A stretch of DNA of 64,000 bases from Streptomyces sp. 130 (GCF_007096885.1 NZ_VJNO01000021.1:1-64000); one strand, 5' to 3'. Shown: positions 50,054-59,016, counted from the first letter of the stretch. Numbers and translations: made by a program. Notes: a model not told the origin generated them from the sequence alone.

Positions 50054-51072
50054 TGACCACCACGACCACCGGACGGAACCTGCTCGACCCGGGCTTCGAA
50101 CTGACCCTGCGGCCCATGCGCTACCCGGACTTCTACGAGCGCTACCGGGACGCGATCAAGAACACCTGGCACGTGGAGGAGGTCGACCTCCACTCGGACG
50201 TGCCGGACCTCGCGAGGATGACGCCCGCCGAGCAGCACCTGATCGGGCGGCTGGTGGCGTTCTTCGCGACCGGTGACTCGATCGTCGCCAACAACCTGGT
50301 GCTGACGCTGTACAAGCACATCAACTCCCCCGAGGCCCGGCTGTATCTGTCGCGGCAGCTGTTCGAGGAGGCCGTGCACGTCCAGTTCTATCTGACGCTG
50401 CTCGACACCTATCTGCCCGACCCGGACGACCGCGCGGCGGCGTTCGCGGCGGTGCAGAACATCCCCTCGATCCGCGAGAAGGCGCAGTTCTGCTTCCGGT
50501 GGATGGACTCGGTGGAGGAGATCGACCGGCTGGAGTCGAAGGCGGACCGCCGTCGCTTCCTGCTGAACCTGATCTGCTTCGCGGCGTGCATCGAGGGGCT
50601 GTTCTTCTACGGCGCCTTCGCCTACGTGTACTGGTTCCGCTCGCGCGGGCTGCTGCACGGTCTCGCCACGGGGACCAACTGGGTCTTCCGCGACGAGACC
50701 ATGCACATGAACTTCGCGTTCGAGGTCGTGGACACGGTCCGCGCGGAGGAGCCGGACCTCTTCGACGACGCCCTCCGGCAGCAGGTCACCGACATGCTGA
50801 AGGAGGCCGTCGAGGCGGAGCTGCAGTTCGGCCGCGACCTGTGCGGCGACGGGCTGCCCGGCATGAACACCGAGTCGATGCGCGAGTACCTTCAGTGCGT
50901 CGCCGACCAGCGGCTCACCCGGCTGGGCTTCCCGGCGGTGTACGGATCGCAGAACCCGTTCTCGTTCATGGAGCTCCAGGGGGTCCAGGAGCTCACGAAC
51001 TTCTTCGAGCGCCGCCCCTCGGCGTACCAGGTGGCCGTCGAGGGCACGGTCGCCTTCGACGACGACTTCTAG
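50053..51072 (+). CDS. nrdB: Class Ia ribonucleotide reductase, small (beta) subunit
   Basis: A 339-residue di-iron subunit that generates the radical for NrdA. Metal ligands D75 (TGDSIVANN), E106 and H109 (EEAVHVQFY) and the DETMHMNFAFEV helix are present. Y113 sits at the radical tyrosine position, so this is a tyrosyl-radical rather than a Phe-type class Ic enzyme. ATG 50053 overlaps the nrdA stop (TGATG); upstream in-frame ATG 50044 and GTG 50050 are possible. Confidence 0.93.
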   Translation: MTTTTTGRNLLDPGFELTLRPMRYPDFYERYRDAIKNTWHVEEVDLHSDVPDLARMTPAEQHLIGRLVAFFATGDSIVANNLVLTLYKHINSPEARLYLSRQLFEEAVHVQFYLTLLDTYLPDPDDRAAAFAAVQNIPSIREKAQFCFRWMDSVEEIDRLESKADRRRFLLNLICFAACIEGLFFYGAFAYVYWFRSRGLLHGLATGTNWVFRDETMHMNFAFEVVDTVRAEEPDLFDDALRQQVTDMLKEAVEAELQFGRDLCGDGLPGMNTESMREYLQCVADQRLTRLGFPAVYGSQNPFSFMELQGVQELTNFFERRPSAYQVAVEGTVAFDDDF

Positions 51073-51281
51073 ATCCTCGCCCAGCTCCTGACGTACGGAC
51101 GCCGTGCGGCCCCCACCGGCCGCGCGGCGTCCGCCGTTCGGGGTGGGCGGGTGCTCCGGTCCTGTTCCGCCGCGCGCAGCTGGCGGTCGATGCGGCGCTC
51201 GCGGGCGGCGCCGATCAGCGCCGGCAGCAGGACGAGGGCGGAAAGTGCGGAAATGCCGAGGAAGTTCAGGAATGTGTTCAT
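51069..51281 (-). CDS. Small membrane protein encoded opposite the nrdB-nrdS gap
   Basis: A 70-residue ORF with one N-terminal membrane helix (FLNFLGISALSALVLLPALIG) followed by a basic cytosolic tail (ARERRIDRQLRAAEQDRS). It has a GAGGACAG/AGAGGC stretch before its ATG. It lies antisense to the gap between nrdB and nrdS and overlaps the last bases of nrdB. The hydrophobic pattern and start context make it likely to be real, but no family is recognised. Confidence 0.6.
   Translation of the reverse strand: MNTFLNFLGISALSALVLLPALIGAARERRIDRQLRAAEQDRSTRPPRTADAARPVGAARRPYVRSWARI
51096..51133 (+). terminator. Stem-loop after nrdB
   Basis: A 16-bp stem CGGACGCCGTGCGGCC / GGCCGCGCGGCGTCCG with one wobble pair and a 6-base loop. 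It may attenuate read-through into nrdS. Confidence 0.75.
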
Positions 51282-51362
51282 GCCTCTACTGTCCTCGTTC
51301 CGGAGGAGATCCGGCAGTGGCAGGACTGTCATACGACATCGAATTACTGCCACACTGGGTCC

Positions 51363-52337
51363 ATGCTGAACAACGTCGCCGCCCTGCTGCTCGATGACGT
51401 CCACCCCTTCGAACTCGGGGTGCTCTGCGAGGTGTTCGGCCTCGACCGCAGCGACGAGGGCCTGCCGGTGCACGATTTCGCGGTGGTCTCCGGCGAGGGG
51501 CCCCAGCTGCGGACCCACGCCGGCTTCACGATCCACACCCCCCACGGCCTCGACCGGCTGGAGGAGGCGGACCTCGTCGCCGTACCGGCCGGCAGCCGCT
51601 TCGGGCAGCGCGAGTTCCCCGAGGAGGTCCTGACCGCCCTGCGCCGGGCCGTGGAGCGGGGGGCCCAGGTGCTCAGCGTCTGCTCGGGGGCGTACCTCCT
51701 GGGCGCGGCCGGGCTGCTCGACGGCCGCCGCTGCACCACGCACTGGCGGCACGCCGACGACCTGGCCCGCCGCTTCCCCGAGGCCGCCGTCGAGCCGGAC
51801 GTGCTGTACGTGGAGGACGGGCCGGTCACCACGTCGGCGGGGACGGCCGCGGGGATCGACGCCTGCCTGCACCTGGTCCGCCGGGCCTACGGGCCCGCCG
51901 TCGCCAACACCATCGCCCGCCGGATGGTGGTGCCGCCGCACCGGGACGGCGGGCAGGCGCAGTACGTCCAGCGGCCTCTGCCGCGCACCCGGTGCGACAC
52001 GGTGGGCGGCACACTGGCCTGGATGGAGCGCCACCTCGACCGCGAGATCACCGTCGAACAGCTCGCGGACCGGGCGCACATGTCGCCGCGCACCTTCGCC
52101 CGCCGCTTCCAGCAGGAGACCGGCACCACTCCGTACCGCTGGCTGCTGCGCCAGCGCGTCCTGCTGGCCCAGCACCTCCTGGAGAGCTCCGACGAGACCG
52201 TCGACACCATCGCCGACCGCACCGGCTTCGGGACGGCGGCGGCGCTGCGCCACCAGTTCGTACGCGCCCTGGGCACCACGCCGCAGGCGTACCGGCGCAC
52301 CTTCAGGGGCCCGTCGGCGGTCGGCGAGGCTGCCTGA
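51363..52337 (+). CDS. nrdS: GATase1-like AraC-family regulator (NrdS position)
   Basis: A 324-residue protein. The N-terminal half is DJ-1/PfpI-like (VAALLLDDVHPFELGVLCEV, VLSVCSGAYLLGAAGLLDGR with the nucleophile-elbow cysteine). The C-terminal half is a double AraC helix-turn-helix (ITVEQLADRAHMSPRTFARR and IADRTGFGTAAALRHQF). It follows nrdAB in the same direction, the position of the AraC-like nrdS of the S. coelicolor nrdABS operon. Targets unknown. Confidence 0.88.
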   Translation: MLNNVAALLLDDVHPFELGVLCEVFGLDRSDEGLPVHDFAVVSGEGPQLRTHAGFTIHTPHGLDRLEEADLVAVPAGSRFGQREFPEEVLTALRRAVERGAQVLSVCSGAYLLGAAGLLDGRRCTTHWRHADDLARRFPEAAVEPDVLYVEDGPVTTSAGTAAGIDACLHLVRRAYGPAVANTIARRMVVPPHRDGGQAQYVQRPLPRTRCDTVGGTLAWMERHLDREITVEQLADRAHMSPRTFARRFQQETGTTPYRWLLRQRVLLAQHLLESSDETVDTIADRTGFGTAAALRHQFVRALGTTPQAYRRTFRGPSAVGEAA

Positions 52338-52365
52338 CCGGGCCCGACGGACCCCGTGAGGGGTG

Positions 52366-53097
52366 TCAGACGCCGCAGTTGGGCGCCGACCAGTGGTGGC
52401 TGGGGCCCTGGTTCACGTGGACGTGGTCGTTGTGGTCCGGGTAGCCCGGGCCGAGAATCCCGTTGAAGCCGTGGTAGCGGGCCTCCTTGGCGAGGGTGCA
52501 GAAGGCGATCCCGCCGAGGTCGGCCGCGTCCCCGTACAGATGGCGGCTGTTCGACGCGCCGCCGACGGCGCTGTTGCAGGACGTGGAGCGGAACCCGCTG
52601 TTGATGTTGATGGGCCGGTCGCCGAGCGCGTGGCGCAGCGCCTCCAGCTTCCACATGGTGCTCAGCGCGTTGGCCTTCGCCGTGGCCGCCGAGACCGCGC
52701 CGCCCGACCAGGTGCTGTTGCAGCGGTTCATCTCGGCGTACGTGAAGTGCGCCGGGGTGCAGTCGTTGTCCTGGAGGGCGTAGATCTTGGCCTGGGTGTC
52801 GGGGCCCGCGATGCCGTCGGCGGCCAGCCCGTAGGCGGCCTGGAAGCGCTTGACGGCGGCGGTGGTGGCGGGGCCGTACGAGCCGTCGATGGCCAGGACC
52901 GAGTTGTAGCCGGGGTAGCCGGCGACCCGGATCTGCAGCTGTTTCACGTCGTTGCCGGTGGCGCCGGGCCTCAGGGTGCGGGTCCAGGTGTAGCAGCCGT
53001 CGGCGTGCGCGGTGCCGGCGGTGACCACGGCACCGCCCAACGCGAACGCCATGGTCATGACAAGGCTGAGCAGGAGTCGTGCGGAACGTCTGATCAC
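52366..53097 (-). CDS. Secreted M15 zinc D-Ala-D-Ala carboxypeptidase
   Basis: A 243-residue exported enzyme. A signal peptide ends near residue 32 (TAHA-DG). A peptidoglycan-binding helical domain (LRPGATGNDVKQLQIRVAGY ... GYGPATTAAVKRFQAAYGL, about 42-110) precedes the M15A domain. The domain has INSGFRSTSCNSAVGG, SRHLYGDAADLGG and HNDHVHVN, holding the zinc His/Asp/His set. It is closely similar in layout to the S. albus G DD-carboxypeptidase, which trims cell-wall stem peptides. Confidence 0.94.
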   Translation of the reverse strand: MIRRSARLLLSLVMTMAFALGGAVVTAGTAHADGCYTWTRTLRPGATGNDVKQLQIRVAGYPGYNSVLAIDGSYGPATTAAVKRFQAAYGLAADGIAGPDTQAKIYALQDNDCTPAHFTYAEMNRCNSTWSGGAVSAATAKANALSTMWKLEALRHALGDRPININSGFRSTSCNSAVGGASNSRHLYGDAADLGGIAFCTLAKEARYHGFNGILGPGYPDHNDHVHVNQGPSHHWSAPNCGV

Positions 53098-53209
53098 GGG
53101 GGCTCCCTACCGCTGTTGGATGTCTGGGCTGTGGAAGGCCTGCGGCACGAGCCTGTCGGATGCGAGGGTCCCCGTCAACTACGCGTGTAGAAACGGAGGT
53201 TGACGGAGA

Positions 53210-53248
53210 GGCGAACGCGGCGCGGGACGGGCCCGCGCCGCGTTCGCC
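53210..53248 (-). terminator. Terminator downstream of def
   Basis: Perfect 17-bp stem GGCGAACGCGGCGCGGG / CCCGCGCCGCGTTCGCC with loop ACGGG, just past the def stop. Confidence 0.9.
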
Positions 53249-53256
53249 GCACCGGC

Positions 53257-53895
53257 TCAGTCGTTCGGGACGACCTCGTAGCGCGGGGTGTTCTCCGCCA
53301 TCTGCCGCAGCGCGTCCTTGCGCTCGCGCTTGGAGAGCCGGTCGATGTACAGGTAGCCGTACAGGTGGTCCGTCTCGTGCTGGAGGCAGCGCGCGAAGTA
53401 GCCCGTGCCGCGCACCCGGACCGGGTTGCCCTTGGCGTCCTGGCCGCGCACCACCGCGTAGTCCGGGCGGGCCAGCTTGGCGTACGCCGTCGGCACGGAG
53501 AGGCAGCCCTCGCCGGAGTCGTCCAGGACCCGCGCCTCCGGCGGCAGCTCCTCCAGGACCGGGTTGCAGATGGCACCGACGTGCCGCACGCCCTCGTCGT
53601 CGGGGCAGTCGTAGACGAAGACCTTGAGGTCGACGCCGATCTGGTTGGCGGCCAGGCCGACGCCCTCCGCCGTGCGCTGGCTCGCGAACATGTCGTCGAT
53701 CAGCGCGGCCAGCTCGTCGCCGAACTCCGTGACGTCCTTGCACTCCTTGTGCAGGACCGGGTTGCCCACGACCGTGATCGGACGGGAGGTACCGCGCTCG
53801 CGGTGTGCCGTCTCGCGCGCCTCACAGTCCTCGGTGTCGATGAGGAAGCCCTCCTCGTCGACGCTGACCTGCTCGTCCGTCTCCTGCTGCGCCAT
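53257..53895 (-). CDS. def: Peptide deformylase
   Basis: A 212-residue metallo-deformylase that removes the N-formyl group from nascent proteins. Its three motifs are EGVGLAANQIG, SGEGCLSVP with the metal-ligand cysteine, and LQHETDHLYGYLY (HExxH). An acidic N-terminal extension of about 40 residues precedes the catalytic core. Streptomyces usually has more than one def gene. Confidence 0.95.
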   Translation of the reverse strand: MAQQETDEQVSVDEEGFLIDTEDCEARETAHRERGTSRPITVVGNPVLHKECKDVTEFGDELAALIDDMFASQRTAEGVGLAANQIGVDLKVFVYDCPDDEGVRHVGAICNPVLEELPPEARVLDDSGEGCLSVPTAYAKLARPDYAVVRGQDAKGNPVRVRGTGYFARCLQHETDHLYGYLYIDRLSKRERKDALRQMAENTPRYEVVPND

Positions 53896-53954
53896 GTCCG
53901 CCGTACGCCTTCCTCAAAACCCGAATCGGTGCGTCCATAGCCTACGGGCACGGG

Positions 53955-54947
53955 TCAGCAGACTTCTTCGAGATCCCGCCACTCACGGCTGTCCGGGCTG
54001 TCCGCCACCCAGCCGTCCAGCAGCCCGCGCACCAGACCGGCCGGGGCCGCGAGACCGCACTCACGCTCCGGCACCCACAGCTCACCGGCCGTGCGGTGCC
54101 CCAGCGGGCCCGGATGCCCCGGCTCGCTGTGGTCGTGCGGGTCCAGGTGCTCGCCGTCGCCCTCGTCGCTCTCCATCCGGCTCTCCGAACAGGCCCGGCA
54201 CAGCAGCCGCACCGACGAGGACCAGTCCTCGGCGGCGAACCCCGCGTCCGAGGCCAGCTGCTCCAGCGCGTCCCGGTCCGCCTCCGTGGCCGCCTCCAGC
54301 AGCACCACCCAGGTCGGCACGGGCGACGGGGCCCACAGCTCGATCTCGTCGAACACCGGGTAGGAGGGGCCCGCCGCGGTGATCCGCTCGCCGTTCGACA
54401 CCCCGTCGTGCAGCACGACCTCGCCCCAGCGCCGCCCGGACGACGGCAGCGGGATCGACAGCACCTCTATCCGGGCCGGGTCGAGACGGCGGCCCCAGAC
54501 GACCTCGGCCTCGCCCTCCGGCGACAGCCGTACCGCCGCGCTGCCCAGCTCCATGCCGACCGGCTCGTTGCCCGCGGCCGGGGTCTGCTGACCGCCGCCC
54601 GGGACCTTCAGCCCGTACGCCTGCCAGGCGCGGCGCGCCAGCGGCCAGTCCTGGAGGGCGGTCGCGGCGATGCCCACGTTCCACCAGTCCGGGGCTCCGG
54701 ACTCCTTGTCGAGCAGGGCGACGGCCCGCAGCCCGGCGGCCCTCGCCTGTTCCCAGTCGTGCCGGAACTTGTGCAGCAGCGCCAGGTTGAACCATGACTC
54801 GGAGAGCCAGGGCTCCAGGTCCGCCGCGCGTGTCAGCAGCGCCCCCGCGTCCTCGTACCGGCCGTCGCCGATCAGCGTGAACGCGCGGTCCGTGGCCTGC
54901 CGCCAAGAGGCGGACGGCCGATGCCGTACCTTCCCGAAGATCCTCAC
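53955..54947 (-). CDS. Tetratricopeptide-repeat protein
   Basis: A 330-residue cytosolic protein. Residues 10-110 form TPR-type helix pairs (ATDRAFTLIGDGRYEDAGAL, SWFNLALLHKFRHDWEQARA, WWNVGIAATALQDWPLARRA). The remaining two thirds have no recognised domain but contain a cysteine pair (LLCRACSESRM) and a late HxDPHDHSEPGH stretch. It probably mediates protein contacts. It follows the HD-domain pair but is separated by about 90 bases. Confidence 0.82.
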   Translation of the reverse strand: MRIFGKVRHRPSASWRQATDRAFTLIGDGRYEDAGALLTRAADLEPWLSESWFNLALLHKFRHDWEQARAAGLRAVALLDKESGAPDWWNVGIAATALQDWPLARRAWQAYGLKVPGGGQQTPAAGNEPVGMELGSAAVRLSPEGEAEVVWGRRLDPARIEVLSIPLPSSGRRWGEVVLHDGVSNGERITAAGPSYPVFDEIELWAPSPVPTWVVLLEAATEADRDALEQLASDAGFAAEDWSSSVRLLCRACSESRMESDEGDGEHLDPHDHSEPGHPGPLGHRTAGELWVPERECGLAAPAGLVRGLLDGWVADSPDSREWRDLEEVC

Positions 54948-55038
54948 GATTCCCGCCTGTCCCGACTGGACACCCTCGTTCTACCGCTCTCTTCGCATCC
55001 AACCATGCCGGGCCGGACGCCCGCTCATTACCCATCGG

Positions 55039-56307
55039 TTACCCGGGCGGGACGGGGGTCAGGCCGCCCCGGGCCAGAACCCGGGCCAAGGACTCCACCA
55101 CCTGCGGCTGGTAGTCGTGCCCGGTTCCGAGCCTGAGCTGTTCCAGCGCACCCAGTGGCCCGGAGAGACTTTCCCCGCTGAGGTCGTCGTATGCGTTCAC
55201 CGCCCGGACGATCCTGGCGGACAGCGGCTGCTCCCGGTAGGGGTCGGCCTGGCGCTCCACCACGACGGCGACCTTCGCGTCCACCCCGGTCTGCCGGACC
55301 ACCGCGCCGCCGAGCAGCGCGATCCGGCGCTGCTCGGCGGCCGGCAGCAGGGCCGTCGCCCCGTCCGGCACCGGGTCGACCAGCGACAACTGGCCGATGT
55401 CGTGCATCAGCGCCGCGTACTCCAGGACGGTGAGCTCCGGCCCGGACAGGCCCATCTCGCGCCCGACGGCGGTGCACAGCTCGGCCACCCGGCGGGCGTG
55501 GCCGTGCGGGGTGTAGCCGGCGATCTCGGTGGACCGGGCGAGCGAGGCGATGGTCTGCCGGTACGTGGTGCGGGCGGCGGCGAACCGGCGGTACGAGAGC
55601 TGGGTGAGCAGCAGCGGTACGCAGAGCACGGGCAGCGCCCACAGCCCGGCGGCGGCGACCCCGAGCGCCATGACCGCGCCGGTCGCGCAGACGGCCGAGC
55701 CGATGCCGGTGAGCGCCCGCAGCTCGTCGCGGAGCAGCGGCCCGAAGGGCGCGGGGGCCTCCCGGGAGCCGCGCGGGCGGGTGCGGGCGCGCAGCAGGAG
55801 CGCGGCGAGCACGGCGTCGCAGAGGGCGGTCAGGCCGAGCAGCAGGAGCAGGAAGGCCGCGTAGTACGGACCGTCGCCGAGCCATCGCTCGCTGCGGCCC
55901 GCGGTGTACAGGGGCTGGAAGCAGACCGCCGCGAAGGTCACGGTCAGCAGCCGCCGGGCCACCTGGTCGGCGCCCGGCCCGGCGCCCCGCGCCAGCTGCG
56001 GCACCGAGGCGACGAGCTGGGCGGCGGCGAGGACCGCGACGACCTGGAGGACCCCGTGGCTGGTGGGCTGCCCGCCGCTGCGCCCGAGCAGGGCGTACGC
56101 GAGTGCCCCGGCGGCGCCGAGCGGCGCGGGCTCCCGCTCCCCGGGCAGGGCGCCCCAGCGGGCCAGCTCGCCGATGGTGATGAGGGCGCCGAAGGCGAGG
56201 GCGTGCCCCGGATCGTGGACGCCGCGCCACAGGGTGTGCCCGAGCCCGGCGGCGGCGAGCACGAGGGCGGCGCCGCGCAGGCCGAGCGTCGCGGGGCCCG
56301 GGGTCAC
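55039..56307 (-). CDS. Membrane protein with degenerate HD phosphohydrolase domain
   Basis: A 422-residue protein starting at GTG, overlapping the upstream HD-GYP gene by GTGA. Six or seven membrane helices (about 1-225) precede an HD domain: GYTPHGHARRVAELCTAVGR and YAALMHDIGQLSLVDP keep the His and HD dyad. The GYP and later metal-ligand motifs seen in its neighbour are missing, so c-di-GMP cleavage is unlikely. It may pair with the neighbour as a sensor or inactive partner. Confidence 0.82.
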   Translation of the reverse strand: MTPGPATLGLRGAALVLAAAGLGHTLWRGVHDPGHALAFGALITIGELARWGALPGEREPAPLGAAGALAYALLGRSGGQPTSHGVLQVVAVLAAAQLVASVPQLARGAGPGADQVARRLLTVTFAAVCFQPLYTAGRSERWLGDGPYYAAFLLLLLGLTALCDAVLAALLLRARTRPRGSREAPAPFGPLLRDELRALTGIGSAVCATGAVMALGVAAAGLWALPVLCVPLLLTQLSYRRFAAARTTYRQTIASLARSTEIAGYTPHGHARRVAELCTAVGREMGLSGPELTVLEYAALMHDIGQLSLVDPVPDGATALLPAAEQRRIALLGGAVVRQTGVDAKVAVVVERQADPYREQPLSARIVRAVNAYDDLSGESLSGPLGALEQLRLGTGHDYQPQVVESLARVLARGGLTPVPPG

Positions 56308-57674
56308 CGGGGACCCTGCCCGTCGGCACCGTCCGGCCGGGGGCTCAGCGGCGCGGGGACGGGCCCGGCGGCCCCCTCCCGAGGCGGCGGCAGCCGCGTG
56401 TCGTCCGATGTGACGGCCCCGAACCAGCCGTACCGCTCCAGGCCCCGCGCCAGGGCCCGCACCATCTGGGGGTCGAACTGCGTGCCGGCGCACCGTTCCA
56501 GCTCCTCCACGGCGGCCGGGACCGGCCGGGCCCGCCGGTAGGAGCGGGTCGAGGTCATGGCGTCGAAGGCGTCGGCGACGGCGACGACGCGGGCGCATTC
56601 CGGGATGCCCCGGCCGGAGAGCCCGGACGGGTAGCCGCTGCCGTCGAGGCGTTCGTGGTGGTGCAGGATCGCGGCCCTGGCCTCGCCGAGGAAGCCGATG
56701 CCCCGGACGATCTCGTGCCCGTACTCCGGGTGCAGCTCGATGACGCGCCGCTCCTCGGGGGTGAGCGGGCCGTCCTTGCGCAGGACGCGGGTGGGGACGC
56801 CCAGCTTGCCGACGTCGTGGAGGATGCCGGCGAACCGCAGCACCTCGACGCGCTCCCGGTCCAGGCCCAGTTCGTGGGCGATGAGGACACAGGCGCGGCC
56901 GACCCGTTCGCTGTGGCCCCGGGTGTAGGTGTCCTTGATGTCGACGGCCTGGACGAGCGCCCGGATGGTGGCGCGGTGCGCGGCGTGCTCGCGGTGGTAC
57001 TGGGCGTAGACCCAGCAGGAGATGTACATGGGCAGCAGGACGAAGAGCGCGGCGAGCGGCCCGTAGGAGCTGTTCCAGAGGACGGCCATCATCAGCCCGG
57101 CGAGGCCGTGCACCAGGTGGGGGGCGAGCGAGCGAGGCAGGAGCCCGCGCCAGGCGCGGCGCACCGGCAGCCGTTCCGCGACGAGCAGGATCGAGCCGTC
57201 GAGGGCGGCGAGCACGGCGCTGAAGGCGAGGGCCGCCGCGCAGACCGGCAGCAGCGCGTAGGGCAGGTCGGGCGGGCTGTCCAGCGCGGCGGGCCCGCCG
57301 AGCAGGGCGTGGACGCGGGAGGCCGCCCAGACGGCGAGGGCCGGCTCGGCGGCGCGCCAGATCCGGCGGGCGGTGACGGGCGGTTTGCCGGCCCGGCCCG
57401 CGAGGGAGCCCGGGACGGCGACGAGCGCCGCCGCCGGGGGCGGGAGCAGGAAGGCGGCGGCGAGCAGCAGCGGGAAGAACGAGCCCGCGCCGACGAAGCC
57501 GACCGGGAAGGGGCGGCGGCCGAGGAGTTCGCAGGCCAGATGGAGCCCGGCGAGCAGGGCGAGCGTGGTCCACGGGGTGGCGGCGCCCGGGCGCAGGGCG
57601 GGCGCGGCGCACAGGACCGCGCCGAGGGCGACGAGGCCGATATGGGCCCGCACCGCCCCGCGTGTGGCTCTCAC
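56304..57674 (-). CDS. Membrane-bound HD-GYP domain protein
   Basis: A 456-residue protein starting at GTG. Seven or so helices (1-215) form an MHYT/MASE-like sensor. The HD-GYP domain follows: KDTYTRGHSERVGRACVLIA, ILHDVGKLGVP, HPEYGHEIVRG and HHHERLDGSGYPSGLSG. All metal ligands and the GYP triplet are present, so it is a candidate c-di-GMP phosphodiesterase. It is coupled to a degenerate paralogue and lies next to rsrA-sigR. Confidence 0.88.
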   Translation of the reverse strand: MRATRGAVRAHIGLVALGAVLCAAPALRPGAATPWTTLALLAGLHLACELLGRRPFPVGFVGAGSFFPLLLAAAFLLPPPAAALVAVPGSLAGRAGKPPVTARRIWRAAEPALAVWAASRVHALLGGPAALDSPPDLPYALLPVCAAALAFSAVLAALDGSILLVAERLPVRRAWRGLLPRSLAPHLVHGLAGLMMAVLWNSSYGPLAALFVLLPMYISCWVYAQYHREHAAHRATIRALVQAVDIKDTYTRGHSERVGRACVLIAHELGLDRERVEVLRFAGILHDVGKLGVPTRVLRKDGPLTPEERRVIELHPEYGHEIVRGIGFLGEARAAILHHHERLDGSGYPSGLSGRGIPECARVVAVADAFDAMTSTRSYRRARPVPAAVEELERCAGTQFDPQMVRALARGLERYGWFGAVTSDDTRLPPPREGAAGPVPAPLSPRPDGADGQGPR

Positions 57675-57780
57675 CCTCGCTCGCCCCCCAGCTCCGCTCG
57701 TGAAGGGCCACGCTAACGAGCGGGGCGGTCCGGGCGGGTGCCGTCGGGGGCGATTAGCACGTTCGGGTGAAGCGCGGAGG

Positions 57781-58101
57781 TCACTCCTTGGCGGCGCTCG
57801 GCACCTCGGGGCCGGAGACCGTGACGTCCTGCTCCGGCACCGCCTGTCCCGAGCGGATGAGGTCGATGCGGCCCATCACCTTGGAGCGCAGGTCGGCCGG
57901 CACGTCGTCCTGGCCGCAGCAGCGCTTCACCAGCTTCTTGACGGCCTGTTCGAGGCCGTACTTCTCCAGGCAGGGGGAGCACTCGACGAAGTGCGCCTCG
58001 AACTTGGTGCAGTCGCTGTCGGGCATCTCCCGGTCGAGAAACTCGTAGAGGTGATCCAGGACCTCTGCGCACTCCGTCTCGTGCGGCTCTCCGCAGCTCA
58101 T
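57781..58101 (-). CDS. rsrA: RsrA, redox-sensing zinc anti-sigma factor
   Basis: A 106-residue ZAS protein that holds SigR inactive and releases it when its zinc-site thiols form a disulfide. The HFVECSPC motif places H37, C41 and C44, with C11 as the further ligand, at the same numbers as in S. coelicolor RsrA. C61-C62 are additional. The ATG overlaps the sigR stop (ATGA), ensuring equal synthesis. Confidence 0.97.
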   Translation of the reverse strand: MSCGEPHETECAEVLDHLYEFLDREMPDSDCTKFEAHFVECSPCLEKYGLEQAVKKLVKRCCGQDDVPADLRSKVMGRIDLIRSGQAVPEQDVTVSGPEVPSAAKE

Positions 58102-58742
58102 GAGCCCGAGCCTTTCCGATCGTCCGACTCACCGGCGCCGGCGGGGACGAGCCCGCGGTCGCGGGCGTAGTCCTCCAGCATGCCGCGCAGTTGACGGCGG
58201 CCCCGGTGCAGTCGGGACATCACCGTACCGATGGGAGTCCCCATGATGTCCGCGATCTCCTTGTAGGCAAAGCCCTCGACATCGGCGAGATAGACCGCGA
58301 TGCGGAACTCCTCGGGGATCGCCTGCAGCGCGGACTTCACGTCCGAGTCGGGCAGGTGGTCGAGGGCCTGCGACTCGGCGGAGCGCAGCCCGGTCGACAT
58401 GTGCGACTCGGCGCGGGCCAGCTGCCAGTCCTCGATCTCCTCGGCGGCACTGCGCTGGGGTTCGCGCTGCTTCTTGCGGTACGAGTTGATGAAGGTGTTC
58501 GTGAGGATGCGGTACATCCACGCCTTGAGGTTGGTGCCCTCACGGAACTGGTGGAAGGAGCCGTACGCCTTGGCATACGTCTCCTGGACCAGGTCCTCGG
58601 CGTCCGCGGGATTGCGCGTCATGCGCAGGGCCGCCGAGTACATCTGGTCGAGGAAACCGAGGGCGTCGCGCTCGAAACGCGCGTTGCGCTCGGCCGTCGT
58701 CTCCTGCGGGCGGCCGTCGTCGGTCCCTGTGACCGGACCCAC
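58098..58742 (-). CDS. sigR: SigR, thiol-oxidative stress ECF sigma factor
   Basis: A 214-residue protein from GTG 58742, with an in-frame longer form to ATG 58928 (276 residues). Region 2 has DALGFLDQMYSAALRMTRN and EDLVQETYAKAYGSFHQF; region 4 has EGFAYKEIADIMGTPIGTVM. In S. coelicolor a longer, unstable form (sigma-R-prime) is made from an upstream start on the induced transcript, and the open frame here allows the same. GGAGGAG abuts the GTG. It drives mycothiol, thioredoxin and proteasome-type genes, and is held by RsrA. Confidence 0.95.
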   Translation of the reverse strand: MGPVTGTDDGRPQETTAERNARFERDALGFLDQMYSAALRMTRNPADAEDLVQETYAKAYGSFHQFREGTNLKAWMYRILTNTFINSYRKKQREPQRSAAEEIEDWQLARAESHMSTGLRSAESQALDHLPDSDVKSALQAIPEEFRIAVYLADVEGFAYKEIADIMGTPIGTVMSRLHRGRRQLRGMLEDYARDRGLVPAGAGESDDRKGSGS

Positions 58743-58978
58743 CTCCTCCAACGCTGGGGCGGAGCCGAAACCGGACCCGCTCGAATCGGAGAATAGTCGA
58801 CCTTGGTCACGCGCGGGCTGTCGATCCGTTCCGCCGGGTGACCGCTCGGGAGTGGTCTTGGCCGCGTGCAGGACCGTCCACTCCAGGTCAGCGGTGTTCG
58901 AGCGACGTGGGCAGATGGTCGAACCCATGCGACGGACTCCCTCTCCACTTACGACGTTGGCTTACCGATGTCCGGAAC

Positions 58979-59005
58979 AACAGCGGCTCCGTGCCGGGCA
59001 TTCCC
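58979..59005 (-). promoter_or_regulatory. SigR-dependent promoter of sigR (sigRp2-like)
   Basis: On the minus strand GGGAAT (59005-59000), 18 bases, then GTT (58981-58979): an exact match to the SigR consensus GGGAAT-N18-GTT. It lies about 50 bases upstream of the long-form ATG at 58928. Confidence 0.9.
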
Positions 59006-59016
59006 CGCGGTGCGCG

